Shown: positions 1 through 8,968, counted from the first letter of the stretch. The stretch is DNA of 64,000 nucleotides from Streptomyces sp. NBC_01142 (GCF_026341125.1 NZ_JAPEOR010000003.1:1740665-1804664), one strand, 5' to 3'. A program made the numbers and translations. The notes: a model not told the origin generated them from the letters alone.

Positions 1-1239
1 GTCGAAGCTCGACACCCCTGTCGACCAGTTGTTCAGGCTCAGCCCGAAGACCTGCTGGGCCTGCTTGGTCAGATCGTCGTCGTCGAGCTTCTCGGCCTGC
101 GTGATGAAGGCGGTGTTGCAGGACGCCGCGAAGCTCGAACGGAACGTACCGTCCTTGATCTCGAACTTTTCCACGTTCTGGAACTTCCAGCCGCCGTACG
201 ACGCGTACTTGGGGCACGGATGCTGCTTGTCGATCGACGCGAGGTCCTTCTCCAGCAGCATCGACGCGGTCACGATCTTCATCGCGGAGCCGGGCGCCAG
301 GGATCCCCGGAGCGCCGTGTTGAGGCCATGGCTCGAATTGGCCGCGGCGAGGATCTCGCCCGTCGACGGCTTCATGACGACGACGGACGCCCGCTCCCGT
401 TCGCCCACCTCGCGCTCGGCGGCCGCTTGCGCGGTCGCGCTGAGCGTGGTCCGCAGCGTTCCGGGTATGCCTTGGGACACCATCAGCAGCGTCTTGCCGG
501 GGGGCTGGTCCTCGCTCTCCTGCGCGCTCTGCTCACTCTTCTTCGCGCTGTCCCCGCGGACCACTCGCAGCTCGACCCCCGCCGTACCCCCGGCCTTTCT
601 GCCGTACTTCTTCCGCAGGCCGTCCAGGACGGTGCCGAGCGAGGGGTACTTCGCCGTGGTGAGCTCCGCGCCGTTCCGGTCCACTGCCTTGACCGGCGGG
701 TCCCCGGCCTCGCCCGTGACCAGCGTGTCGTCCTCTTTCAGGTCCGGGTGCACGACGGACGGCTGCCAGCCGACCAGCGGCTTGCCGTCCTCGGCCCGTA
801 CGACCGTGAGCTCGGAGTCGTAGGTGAGGGGCTTGCTCTTCCCCTTGTACGAGACCGTGGCCGAGACCCTGAACATCACCTTCGGCCCGGACGCCTTGCC
901 GCGGGTCAGCGTCACCTCGTCGATGTGCGCGTCCTTGCGGTACTGGGACAGCGTGGCCTGTGCTGCCGCTGTCCGGTCCGTGAACGCGGCGGCGTTCGCG
1001 GCGTCCCCCCGCTGCCAGGCGGTGAGGAACCCGTCGGCCGTGGCCCGGACCTCCGCGGCCGTCACCGGGCGTGCTTTGAGTGTCTTCGCAGTGCCGTCGG
1101 CCGTGCCTTCCTCGCCCGGCGCGTCGCCGCTGTACATGCTGTACGCGGCGAACCCCGCCCCGCCCACGACCACGGCGACCACCCCGCCGATCACGGCGGG
1201 GTTCGTTCTGCTGCGCGCGGCGCGCTTTCTCTTGCCCAC
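1..1239 (-). CDS. Penicillin-binding protein (transpeptidase), 3' end cut by window
   Basis: Class B-type penicillin-binding protein that would cross-link peptidoglycan outside the membrane. The 413 visible codons begin at a GTG preceded by GGAGG (about 8 nt). Residues 1-35 are a basic stretch and one membrane anchor (AVIGGVVAVVVGGAGF). A MecA_N/NTF2-like domain follows, then the start of the transpeptidase domain: the catalytic SxxK motif reads SAMK and the SxN motif reads SCN. The KTG motif would lie beyond position 1. The gene diverges from the Ser/Thr kinase at 1633; PBP genes and PASTA-type kinases are often neighbours in actinobacteria, but this kinase has no PASTA repeats. Family call is firm; the exact PBP type is inferred. 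Confidence 0.9.
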   Translation of the reverse strand, partial: MGKRKRAARSRTNPAVIGGVVAVVVGGAGFAAYSMYSGDAPGEEGTADGTAKTLKARPVTAAEVRATADGFLTAWQRGDAANAAAFTDRTAAAQATLSQYRKDAHIDEVTLTRGKASGPKVMFRVSATVSYKGKSKPLTYDSELTVVRAEDGKPLVGWQPSVVHPDLKEDDTLVTGEAGDPPVKAVDRNGAELTTAKYPSLGTVLDGLRKKYGRKAGGTAGVELRVVRGDSAKKSEQSAQESEDQPPGKTLLMVSQGIPGTLRTTLSATAQAAAEREVGERERASVVVMKPSTGEILAAANSSHGLNTALRGSLAPGSAMKIVTASMLLEKDLASIDKQHPCPKYASYGGWKFQNVEKFEIKDGTFRSSFAASCNTAFITQAEKLDDDDLTKQAQQVFGLSLNNWSTGVSSFD

Positions 1240-1478
1240 AAGTCCTCCGCTGTTCTCCGCTCCCCAGGCTCCTCACCGAGGCCCCACCCTAGGGGCGGCG
1301 GGGGCAGGGACCACTCAGCCCCTGCCGGCAGCACGGTCGGCTTCGCGCTGGCAGCCGCCCCATCATCTGCCCCGGCGGCGTGGAAGGTGTGACGTTACCG
1401 GCGCTCCCCGCGCAGTTATGAAGGGACCCGATTGCGCAAGGTCGGGTGTGTTGCCCGTTCCCCCCGTACGGGCACCCA

Positions 1479-1526
1479 AGCAAGGGGCAGGCCGGGCGTC
1501 CCCCCGTCGTCCGCCTGCCCCTTGCT
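1479..1526. other. 14-bp perfect stem-loop in divergent intergenic region
   Basis: Arms AGCAAGGGGCAGGC (1479-1492) and its exact complement (1513-1526) enclose a 20-nt loop. No T-run follows on either strand. It lies in the leader of the kinase gene, within the 393-bp gap 1240-1632, so it may be an attenuator or a leftover terminator. I see nothing else in that gap. Confidence 0.5.
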
Positions 1527-1632
1527 CTTCTACGTGGTGTGGCAGGAGCGCGGGGCCCGCTACACCGCCGGAAGCTCCCATGTCACATCGGTTGGCTACG
1601 CCTGTCGGCGTCGCCGCGGTCGGAGGGCGAGT

Positions 1633-2838
1633 GTGGGTGTGCTGGTTGCGGAGCGGTATCGGCTGGACGAGCCTCTGGGGCGCGGTGCCATGGGCGAGGT
1701 GTGGCGGGCCACCGACCAGGCGCTGAGCCGGCCGGTGGCGGTGAAGCTGCTCCGCGCGGACGATGGAGACGCGGCGTCCGAGCGGTTGCGGATGGAGGCG
1801 CGGACTGCGGCCCGCCTCGACCACCCCCACGTGGTCAGCATGTACGACTCCGGCTGCCACGATGGCCGGTTCTACCTGGTGATGGAGCTGGTCGATGGCT
1901 GGAGCCTGGCCCAGGAACTGGCCGTGCACGGGCTCCTGGATCCCCAGGAGGCCGGCGCGATCGGCGCTCAGATGGCGGCAGGCCTGTCCGCGGCGCATGT
2001 TCAAGGCGTGATCCACCGCGACATCAAGCCCGGCAACATCATGCTCACCACCGACCGCATCGTGAAGATCACTGACTTCGGGATCGCGTGCTTCGCCGAC
2101 GACGCTTCCCATACCCTCACCGCAACCGGCAAGATCCTGGGCACCAGCTCCTACCTGGCACCCGAACGTGCCGTGGGGCGCCCTGCCGTGCCCGCCTCGG
2201 ACGTCTACGCACTGGGCTGCGTGCTGTACGAACTGCTCACCGGCCGCCCCCCGTTCCTCGGTGAGAACACACCGGCCGTCGTCCAGCAGCACGCCAGCGC
2301 CGCCCCCGTCCCGCCCGACCATCTGCGCCCCGAGATACCGCGATCACTGGCTGACCACCTCCTGCTCCTGCTGGCCAAGGACCCGGCGCAACGCCCGACC
2401 GCCGAGCAGGCAGCGGGCTGGCTCGCCGCCGTGGAAGCGCACTCGGACCAGGCGCCGCCGTCCGGCACGGTCTCCCCAGGCGGCCCTCCGGTCCCCACAG
2501 CCCCGGCGCACATGCTTCGACCGGCGCGTTCCCGGCCCACCGGCAGCAGGACGCCGTCCAAAGCCGTGATCGGTGTCGCCGGAGCGGTCGCGTTCGCCGT
2601 GGCAGCCGTCATTGGCGCTTCTGTGACTTCCGGCGACGGCGATCCCTCCTCTCCTCCTCCGGGCAGCACGGCGCCCTCCACCTCTACGCCCCCCAGTGAG
2701 GCTCCTCTGTCGGGCGCTCCGTCGGCCACGGCCTCTCCCGATCTGTCGTCATCCGCGTTTGATGACGACAAGGACGAAGAGAAGGAAAAGCCCGAGAGGC
2801 AGCGGAAGAGAGGCGGAGAAAAGGGCGGGAAGCACTGA
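1633..2838 (+). CDS. Membrane Ser/Thr protein kinase (PknB-like, no PASTA)
   Basis: Hanks-type protein kinase that phosphorylates Ser/Thr on cytoplasmic substrates. The 401-aa reading uses GTG 1633, which has GGAGGG 5 nt upstream; GTG 1639 is an alternative. Visible kinase landmarks are the glycine loop GRGAMGEV (about residue 14), the VAVK lysine (about 37), HRDIKPGN (about 127), DFG (about 147) and an APE-like LAPE. The C-terminal part has one membrane helix (about 312-334) and an outer tail rich in Ser/Thr/Pro that ends in a strongly charged Lys/Glu/Arg stretch. There are no PASTA or NHL repeats, so the sensor is not recognisable. The gene is transcribed away from the PBP gene. Confidence 0.92.
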   Translation: MGVLVAERYRLDEPLGRGAMGEVWRATDQALSRPVAVKLLRADDGDAASERLRMEARTAARLDHPHVVSMYDSGCHDGRFYLVMELVDGWSLAQELAVHGLLDPQEAGAIGAQMAAGLSAAHVQGVIHRDIKPGNIMLTTDRIVKITDFGIACFADDASHTLTATGKILGTSSYLAPERAVGRPAVPASDVYALGCVLYELLTGRPPFLGENTPAVVQQHASAAPVPPDHLRPEIPRSLADHLLLLLAKDPAQRPTAEQAAGWLAAVEAHSDQAPPSGTVSPGGPPVPTAPAHMLRPARSRPTGSRTPSKAVIGVAGAVAFAVAAVIGASVTSGDGDPSSPPPGSTAPSTSTPPSEAPLSGAPSATASPDLSSSAFDDDKDEEKEKPERQRKRGGEKGGKH

Positions 2839-2930
2839 GGGGCGCGGCCGACGCTTGAATACTGGTGATCTACCTCTCTTCGTGCCGACTCGGCACCTAC
2901 CGTGCCCATGTCTCTCGGAGCCACGCCCCC

Positions 2931-3251
2931 TTATCGCAGCGTGCGGAGGCCGGGGCATGTCACACCGAAGTCACTGAACTCACCCACCACAGGGGACAGG
3001 CGCGACAGCCTCGCGCGGCCGACCGTGCAGCAACAGATAGAAGTTCGCTGCACCGATTCCTCCGGACCAACCGGCTCAAAGCGGTTGACCGTCTTCCCGA
3101 GTGGATTCCACACACGCCCGTCGGGCATCCGGATCCCCAGCTGCCGACCGAACAGATCCCGCTGCTCCGGTCCGAAATCCACCCACGTCCCGGCCCAGGT
3201 GATCGCATGCAGCAGCGCCCCGTTCTGACCACCATGCGACAACAGAGTCAA
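2931..3251 (-). CDS. Possible small hypothetical protein or gene fragment
   Basis: 106 codons from a TTG. The middle part (GTWVDFGPEQRDLFGRQLG and on) has protein-like composition and G/C-biased third positions, while the last 35 residues look random. No family is recognised and no good ribosome site is seen. It could be a fragment of a larger gene whose ends were lost. The rest of the 2839-3487 gap holds nothing I can support. Confidence 0.3.
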   Translation of the reverse strand: MTLLSHGGQNGALLHAITWAGTWVDFGPEQRDLFGRQLGIRMPDGRVWNPLGKTVNRFEPVGPEESVQRTSICCCTVGRARLSRLSPVVGEFSDFGVTCPGLRTLR

Positions 3252-3487
3252 TCCTGCGGATAATCACAGCATTTAGCGAAACGTCTCCTGGGAGAAGGCC
3301 AGAGACGACCGGCTGCGAGCGGACAGCCGTCGGCGACCTGTCCGGCCCGAGCCCGGAACCCCAAGTAGGAATTGGGACACCGGCGTTCGCGGCACAGATC
3401 GGAGTGCTGGTCGAGAGACGGGAACTGATATGCAATCGCAGGTTTGAAAAGGGTTTCGTGCACTCGCGCCAGGCAAGTAGGGAAGAC

Positions 3488-3853
3488 ATGAGCAATCCCC
3501 ATGAACCCATGCCGGTAAACGACCCCTACAACCCCTATGACCGTAGCCGGGACGCCCAGGGGCGCAGCCGGGACGGCGCCGGAACATATCGGGCAGCCTT
3601 GGCCATCCACACAATCGCGGACATCGCTGCAGGCTTTCTGGGCCTGTGGATCCTGCTGTACCTGCTCGACGCCAATCAGGGGAACGTCTTCGTCGGCTTT
3701 GTGCATGCCATGGCCGACTGGCTCGCCGGCTGGTCCCAGGACATCTTCACCATGGAGGCCGAAGGTCTCCGGGTTTTCCTCAATTACGGCCTACCGGCCA
3801 TGATCTACCTTCTGCTCGGCCATGGGATCGCCGCAAGAGTACGCCGCCTCTGA
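3488..3853 (+). CDS. Small two-helix membrane protein
   Basis: 121-aa protein starting at ATG 3488 (AGGGAAG upstream). The first 40 residues are Asn/Pro/Tyr/Asp-rich (MSNPHEPMPVNDPYNPYD) and hydrophilic. Two membrane helices follow: AALAIHTIADIAAGFLGLW and GLPAMIYLLLGHGIAARV, with an amphipathic segment between them. Similar proteins of unknown function are common in Streptomyces. The gene stands alone. The 400 bp after it (3854-4256) contain no gene I can support. Confidence 0.7.
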   Translation: MSNPHEPMPVNDPYNPYDRSRDAQGRSRDGAGTYRAALAIHTIADIAAGFLGLWILLYLLDANQGNVFVGFVHAMADWLAGWSQDIFTMEAEGLRVFLNYGLPAMIYLLLGHGIAARVRRL

Positions 3854-4256
3854 CCGAATTCAGGTAGAGCGCGTCATTTACATCGGTGAGGCCCGTGATC
3901 AGGTAATGAAGGAATGTTGCGGGCCTCACCGACGCGGCGCCGTCGGTCGTTCCTGCCGCGCGCCGGATGCTCTGAGGTGACCGCCGCTGTCCCAGCCGAC
4001 CTGCCCGGCGTCATGGTCACACGCGATGCGCCTACGAATGGCACGATGCCAAGCCCAGTGTCTTACCTCGGTATTCGTGGCGACATGTCCCAGAGTGCGA
4101 GACATCACCGCCGGTAAATCTTTGCAGCAGCGTCACAAGGGCTGCGCACCGCCTTCGACGGGTGCCATTAGCGTTACTGGCCGCTCGATCCCGCGTGCGA
4201 ACTTGAAACAGGTCGTCGGCGTCCCTGGAAGCGCAGCCAGCACAGAAAGACCCCAG

Positions 4257-5015
4257 ATGGACTACTGCTCCTCGTGCCGCCGGAATCTCAATGGGGCACT
4301 CGCGTGTCCAGGGTGCGGCACATACGCTCCGGACATTGCCCCGCCTGCCCATCGACTCCACAGCACGTACGCCTCCACCGCAACGGCGCTGGAGGCATGG
4401 CGGCCGGAGCAGGTTCCCGCTCCGGAGACCTGTCCCGGCGCTGATCACTCCGATGCCGCACCGATCGGTAGTGGCGAATCCGAAGACGCAATGGTGGATG
4501 CGTCGGGCACTGCTTTGTCCAGCGGCCACGGAGGCACCGCCTCCACCGGGCAGGGCCGGGCGGCCAGGCGTCGGCAGCTGGCGCGTTGGAAGAAGAACAA
4601 GCGTCGGGCCGTGGCCGCAACGGCTGTTGCCCTTGTCGGCGGCGGCCTGACTATTGCTGCGCTGCCGACCAGCAGTCCTTCCAGCAGCCACACACACGCA
4701 GTCTCACCATCGGAACCGGTGACGACGTCCACGCCCCGGACAGCGACCACCGACTCGATGTCGGAGCAACCGGACACCCGGGGTTCACGGCATCCCAGCA
4801 CTCTCCCACCCATGACAGCCAGCCGACAGCAGAGCACCGCCGTCGCCATACCTCACTACTGCGACGACGAGACGTCAGCCGAAATCCGCCGCCACGACCC
4901 AACCCCCTGCGACCCCGAGCGCGACAGCGTCCACCGCACCCGAGTCAGCCAAGGGGACGCACGTTGGCAACGCCGACGCGCCGGCCCCAAAGACGACCGC
5001 GCCTGCTTCCACTGA
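4257..5015 (+). CDS. SCO2400-like zinc-ribbon membrane protein, frameshifted C-terminus
   Basis: The N-terminus reads [20 protein letters not shown], with the two CxxC pairs typical of SCO2400-family Streptomyces proteins of unknown role. A cytoplasmic acidic linker, a basic patch ([10 protein letters not shown]) and one membrane helix ([19 protein letters not shown]) follow, then a Ser/Thr/Pro-rich outer region. After about position 4865 this frame turns Arg/His-rich, whereas the frame starting at 4861 continues the Ala/Thr/Pro/Ser-rich composition to about 5230. I infer a one-base frameshift between about 4820 and 4870. The original protein probably ran into the area just before the lexA fragment. 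Confidence 0.65.
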   Translation: MDYCSSCRRNLNGALACPGCGTYAPDIAPPAHRLHSTYASTATALEAWRPEQVPAPETCPGADHSDAAPIGSGESEDAMVDASGTALSSGHGGTASTGQGRAARRRQLARWKKNKRRAVAATAVALVGGGLTIAALPTSSPSSSHTHAVSPSEPVTTSTPRTATTDSMSEQPDTRGSRHPSTLPPMTASRQQSTAVAIPHYCDDETSAEIRRHDPTPCDPERDSVHRTRVSQGDARWQRRRAGPKDDRACFH

Positions 5016-5246
5016 ACGCCCCGGCGCTGCAGGCACATCGGTTGTGAACCTTTTGCCGACAACGTCGCCGGTCGAGCCGACCTCGCCGACGCAGTTGTCG
5101 AGACTGGCGTCGACCGCCACCGCTGCCCGGCCGCCTCGGCACATGAACCCGAGTCTTACGAACTCGCCGGGTGGTCCCCGCCATTCGGGCACACTGACTC
5201 TCGGGGGTGCGTCACTGAACTACGCCAGGATTCTGGGAACCCGTCG

Positions 5247-5503
5247 GGTTCAAGCAGTCGGAGAGAGCGTGATCGAAGCAGCCATCTGCGATGGCGACGT
5301 AGTCACCGTCCGGCGTCAGCAGGTTGCTCACCCGGGGGACATCGTTGCCGCCATGCTCGACGACGAGGCCACCGTAAAAGCGGTTCCAGCGTGATGCGAC
5401 CGGCCACGCCTGGCTCGTCCCCCACAGCTACCGGTTCCGCGCGCTCGCCGCCGATGAAGCCATCATTTTGGGCAAGGTCGTCGCAGTGATGCGTGCCCTC
5501 TGA
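5247..5503 (+). pseudogene. lexA-like: LexA-like repressor C-terminal fragment, frameshifted
   Basis: The frame starting near 5248 reads [14 protein letters not shown], then [15 protein letters not shown], matching the LexA latent-protease domain, including the catalytic serine (GES) and lysine (TVK). At the four-A run 5376-5379 one extra A breaks the frame. Removing one A gives [19 protein letters not shown] and then an end like LexA's ILGKVVAVMRAL, stop at 5501. The DNA-binding N-terminus is absent. It is fused in frame to the tail of the SCO2400-like gene, so this is a recombination scar and not a working SOS repressor. Confidence 0.8.
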
Positions 5504-5559
5504 CGCACGCGCCCCGGAAGGGGGGACGGCCGCCGGTCTTCCTCGACGAGGAGACGATG

Positions 5560-5800
5560 ATGCCGCGCCGCCGCTGTGTGACTGGGGCCCTACCTGGCTA
5601 CCTCCTTGCTGGACGAGAGCACGCTGAAGGACTACGGGGCGGGCGACCGGGCCCAGGTCGTCGAGCAGACCTTCGCCCTGCTCCACCACTTCAAAAGACT
5701 CGCCATCCGATGGGAACGCCGCACCGAACTCCACGACGCGTTCATATCCCTGGCCTGCAGCCTCATCTGCTGGCGACGCCTCAACAAGCCTGAATCGTGA
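5560..5800 (+). pseudogene. IS5-family transposase C-terminal remnant
   Basis: The frame ending at TGA 5800 reads VVEQTFALLHHFKRLAIRWE followed by SLACSLICWRRL. This is the conserved C-terminal part of IS5-group DDE transposases, holding the last catalytic Glu in VEQTF (usually VERTF). About 80 codons remain; there is no N-terminus. It abuts the damaged tail of the WD40 kinase gene, so insertion or deletion around this IS probably truncated that gene. Confidence 0.8.
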
Positions 5801-5804
5801 GGGT

Positions 5805-7166
5805 TCAGAAGGGCAGCGGTTCGGCGGTCAGTGACTCGGCGTATCCCAGGGCCCATGCCGGGGACGGTCGCACAGATCGCCTCCAGGTCAGCCCGGGTCC
5901 GGCCCCGGACGTGCAGCCAGCTGTGGACGCCCAAGCCGTCTTGGCGTAGCAGCTGGTTGCCAAGCCGTCGAGGAATACCGCACCCATCGAATGGCGCTCC
6001 CCACCAGCAGGCGCTTCCGCAAGGGAGTAGACGCGGTCAGTGCGCCCGGCCAGGAGACGGAGCTGCTCGCCGGTGTGGGGGTCCCAAATGTGGACGCCCA
6101 ATCTGCTGTAGCTCGTGGCGAGGGCGCGGCCGTCCGGGCTGAACCCCATTGCGTCCACAGACCCCCCATCGGTTTGACCTATCAACGTGCGGAGCAGCGT
6201 GCAGGCCGGCCCCGTGGGGCCGGGCATCACCCGTGTCGACGGGACGGTGGGCGCCAGGGACGTCGGTCCGCGGTCATGACTGGGGACCGGCACGAGATCA
6301 ACGGGATTGGGTGGCTTCGGTGGCGCGGAGTCCTGGGCGGCCAGCGCCGCTAGGCCCGTGGCCAGCACCTGGGCGTCCGGCCGATGACCGGGCTCCTTTG
6401 ACAACAGCCCCATCACCAGATCCTCCAGCTCGCGCGGGATGCCGTGGCGCAGTGTGCTGGGGCGCGGCGGGACTTGTTCCACGTGCTGGCGCATCAGCGA
6501 GTAGAGGGGCTGGGACGCGGGGAACGGGTGCCTCCCCGTCAGTAGTTCGAACATGACAACGCCCAAGGCATACAGATCACTCCGAGCATCGACCTCCTGC
6601 CCCTGGCACTGCTCCGGTGACATGTACGCCGGTGTGCCGATCACCAGACCAGTTGAGGTCACGACCTCGGAGATGTCGGCGCTGCGGGCGATGCCGAAGT
6701 CACACACCTTCACCCGGTCGTTTGCCTGCACGAACAGGTTGGCTGGCTTCAGGTCACGGTGGATCACCCCATGGTGGTGGGCGACTGCGAGGGCGTCGAC
6801 GGTCTGGCTCGTCAGGTTCAGCACGCGGGGGAAGGGCAGGCCCTCGGGGTTCTGGGCCAGGAGTTGGGCGAGGTCGTGGCCGTGCAGCAGTTCCATGACG
6901 ATGAAGTGATACGCCTCGTGGCGGCCGGCGTCGTGCACCACCGTGATCCCCGGGTGCTGCAACCCGGCGAGGATGGCCGCTTCCCGCTCGAAGCGCCGCA
7001 CCGACTCGGTGCCCGACACAGCAAGCATCACCTTCACCGCGACCTCACGCCTCAGCACCGGGTCCCGGCCCAGCCACACCTCCCCCATGGCACCGCGCCC
7101 CAATACCCGCTGAAGCGTGTACCGGCCGCCAAAGGTGACCCCGGCCGACGCCAACCCAGAATCCAC
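5805..7166 (-). CDS. Ser/Thr protein kinase with truncated WD40 tail
   Basis: 453 codons from GTG 7166 (GGAGC upstream). The Hanks-type kinase domain occupies about residues 15-270: GRGAMGEV loop, VAVK lysine, HRDLKPAN, DFG and an activation segment ending in SPEQ. A Pro-rich linker follows, then one recognisable WD40 unit (SVDAMGFSPDGRALATSYS and HIWDPHTG). After about residue 390 the protein no longer resembles a propeller and reads as unrelated residues to the stop, beside the IS5 remnant. Kinase-WD40 proteins (PkwA-like) normally have five to seven blades, so this one has lost most of its sensor or scaffold domain. The kinase domain itself looks intact. Confidence 0.85.
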   Translation of the reverse strand: MDSGLASAGVTFGGRYTLQRVLGRGAMGEVWLGRDPVLRREVAVKVMLAVSGTESVRRFEREAAILAGLQHPGITVVHDAGRHEAYHFIVMELLHGHDLAQLLAQNPEGLPFPRVLNLTSQTVDALAVAHHHGVIHRDLKPANLFVQANDRVKVCDFGIARSADISEVVTSTGLVIGTPAYMSPEQCQGQEVDARSDLYALGVVMFELLTGRHPFPASQPLYSLMRQHVEQVPPRPSTLRHGIPRELEDLVMGLLSKEPGHRPDAQVLATGLAALAAQDSAPPKPPNPVDLVPVPSHDRGPTSLAPTVPSTRVMPGPTGPACTLLRTLIGQTDGGSVDAMGFSPDGRALATSYSRLGVHIWDPHTGEQLRLLAGRTDRVYSLAEAPAGGERHSMGAVFLDGLATSCYAKTAWASTAGCTSGAGPGLTWRRSVRPSPAWALGYAESLTAEPLPF

Positions 7167-7423
7167 CAGTAGCTCCGCTTCTCCGGACGTTATGAGGGCT
7201 CACACCCTCCTGGGAGAGCTATCCAAGCGTGTCGCCTTCAGCACGTCGAGTGGCCAGGCTTCACGCACGGCGACCGTGGCAGGGACGTTCGTGCACCCCC
7301 AGTGCGACCACGCTCACGACTAGGTTCACTGAGACAGAAGGCCGAACGACTGGGTTCGCTGAGTAAACGCCTCGATTGGACGAGAGCGGTCAGCAGCAGT
7401 CAGACCAGCTGACGTACCGCTGT

Positions 7424-7970
7424 TGTCCCGTCTCACCGATCTTTGACAGATCTCACCGAAGTTTGACCGTGGTGCAGTCCGGACCCCGGCGCACGGTGAC
7501 TTCGTCAGCGCTGCAGCATCTGCCGGGCCAGGGCCAGCGTTACCTCGATGTCGTCGCTCCAGGAACAGATCTCCAGCCATGCCAGGTAGCCGGACTGAGC
7601 GAACACCAAGACCTCACCGGGGCATTCCCCGTCCTCCGTGACGATCTGGGCCTCCGCCGCCACCACCGTGCCCGACCCGGACGGTGCCGGCGAAACCAGG
7701 TTCCTGTCGAGATCGAAGTACGCGGTGCCGCACCCGCACGTGCACCGATCCCGGACCCGCAGATGGGGGATGTGAGCTCGGAGCGCCACGTGGATGGGGT
7801 CCTCCCCGCCGAGAAGGAAACCGAGCACGTCGGCCACGTCGGCAGGGAGTACCTCAGGCATGCCTGCACCGTATCCGGCCTGCATCGTTCCATCCATCGA
7901 GATTCGATGAGGCGAACCGCCCCGTGGTCAAACTTCGGTGAGATCGGTCAACAATCGGTGAGACAGGACA
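7424..7970. mobile_element. 547-bp non-autonomous element with 45-bp inverted ends and 5-bp TSD
   Basis: The left end (7424-7468) and right end (7926-7970) are inverted copies matching at 41 of 45 positions, beginning TGTCCYGTCTCACCGAT and ending CTCACCGAAGTTTGACC. The flanks carry the same 5 bp, GCTGT (7419-7423 and 7971-7975), as expected for a target-site duplication. The only gene inside (7505-7897) has no transposase motifs. A diverged relative of the same terminal sequence lies at 62015-62060. This looks like a mobile cassette moved by a transposase elsewhere. Confidence 0.8.
7505..7897 (-). CDS. Hypothetical protein carried inside the 547-bp element
   Basis: 130 codons from 7897; ATG 7861 (protein MPEVLPADVADVLGFLLGGE) is the likelier start, giving 118 aa. 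The protein is acidic and soluble and has a Cys pair motif, RCTCGCGTAYFD, that could bind metal. I do not recognise the family and see no transposase, nuclease or toxin motif. It is the only gene between the two 45-bp inverted repeats and fills nearly all the internal space, so it is a passenger gene or the reason the element is maintained. Confidence 0.65.
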   Translation of the reverse strand: MDGTMQAGYGAGMPEVLPADVADVLGFLLGGEDPIHVALRAHIPHLRVRDRCTCGCGTAYFDLDRNLVSPAPSGSGTVVAAEAQIVTEDGECPGEVLVFAQSGYLAWLEICSWSDDIEVTLALARQMLQR

Positions 7971-8197
7971 GCTGTGTCGTCCACCGCTCCACGGGACACG
8001 GCGCGTTGCTTCCGGCCACGTTTCGTCAGACCCCAGGGCTTGAGGATCGAAAGCGTCACCATGAAGACGTACGAGGTCAGGGAAACCATCGGGCCGAGCA
8101 GCACGTCGCCGGCGTCGGCCAGCGGGTGGCCGGCGGTCACGTCGGTGTACGCATTGACAATGGCGTCACGGAACCCGAGGAACGTTCCGACGATCAT
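7928..8197 (-). CDS. Small membrane protein, C-terminus replaced by element insertion
   Basis: 89 aa from ATG 8197. Two hydrophobic segments: MIVGTFLGFRDAIVNAY and LLGPMVSLTSYVFMVTLSIL, then a basic tail (KRGRKQR). The last 12 residues are read from the right end of the 547-bp element. Removing the element and one GCTGT copy restores an end of ..VDDTAVRQLV and a stop, so the insertion changed only the extreme C-terminus. The gene lies 69 bp downstream of the membrane protein at 8267-8968, in the same direction. Function unknown. Confidence 0.55.
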   Translation of the reverse strand: MIVGTFLGFRDAIVNAYTDVTAGHPLADAGDVLLGPMVSLTSYVFMVTLSILKPWGLTKRGRKQRAVSRGAVDDTAVLSHRLLTDLTEV

Positions 8198-8266
8198 GGC
8201 GAGGGTCAGCCAGAACTTCGTCCCGGTCCCGGCGGCCCCGGGAAAAGTGCCCGGGGCCGCGGAACA

Positions 8267-8968
8267 TCAGGTGCGGGCTTTGCCGAGCTTGCGCGTGACC
8301 ACGATGGCGGCCGTGAGCAGCCAGGCCATCGAGGTGAACCGGCCGATGGGCAGCAGGATCATCATGTCGACGCTCTCGGGCAGCACCGAGCCCAGGGCGG
8401 TCAAGTCGATGAGGCCGATGACGACGCCGAGGCCGCCGAGCCAGGTGGGCAGCAGCTTCGCCCGTAGGAGGGAGGCGGCGCCGACGATGACGAGCAGCGC
8501 GCTGCCGATGACCACGACGGGGCCGCCGAGCACGAAGAGCATCTGGTGCAGCAGCTGCGCCGCCTGGTCGTTGGTGAGCGTTTCCGGCCGCTCGGCGACC
8601 CACTGCAGGGCACCGTTGAGGAACAGGCCGAGCGCGGAGAACAGACCGCCGGCGAAGATCACCAGGGAGTCCTGGGCGCGGCCGACGCTGCGCACCACCG
8701 AGGCGAGCCAGGCGCTGAACGCGGTGAAGGCCAGGGCGGAGGTGATGAAGAGGGCACCCGCGAGCCGGATGGCGGAGCCGTTGTCCCCGCGCCAGTCGGT
8801 GATCTCCTTCAGCGGTGCGTCGGGCTTGGGGATCTCGGCGTTGAGGAAGGCGCTGACGAAGAACAGGACGATGAACAGCGCGATGGTGATGACGCCGCCG
8901 GTGGCTGCCGGAGCGGACAGCCCCGCCCTCTCGCGCTCACCTAAAGATGGGGTGGTCTGAGCTGACAT
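8267..8968 (-). CDS. Multi-pass membrane protein, DUF4386-like
   Basis: 233 aa from ATG 8968 (GGAGG 8 nt upstream; an upstream ATG at 8989 lacks a site). Six hydrophobic segments are visible, including VITIALFIVLFFVSAFLN, LVIFAGGLFSALGLFLNGAL and LLTAAIVVTRKLG at the end. The topology and the internal QMLFVLGGPVVVIGSALL-type segment resemble DUF4386-like integral membrane proteins of unknown role. It may be co-transcribed with the small membrane gene downstream. Confidence 0.7.
   Translation of the reverse strand: MSAQTTPSLGERERAGLSAPAATGGVITIALFIVLFFVSAFLNAEIPKPDAPLKEITDWRGDNGSAIRLAGALFITSALAFTAFSAWLASVVRSVGRAQDSLVIFAGGLFSALGLFLNGALQWVAERPETLTNDQAAQLLHQMLFVLGGPVVVIGSALLVIVGAASLLRAKLLPTWLGGLGVVIGLIDLTALGSVLPESVDMMILLPIGRFTSMAWLLTAAIVVTRKLGKART

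Noticed and set aside
7974-8960. 328-codon open frame on the plus strand
   Set aside because: Antisense to the DUF4386-like membrane gene; no protein family features.
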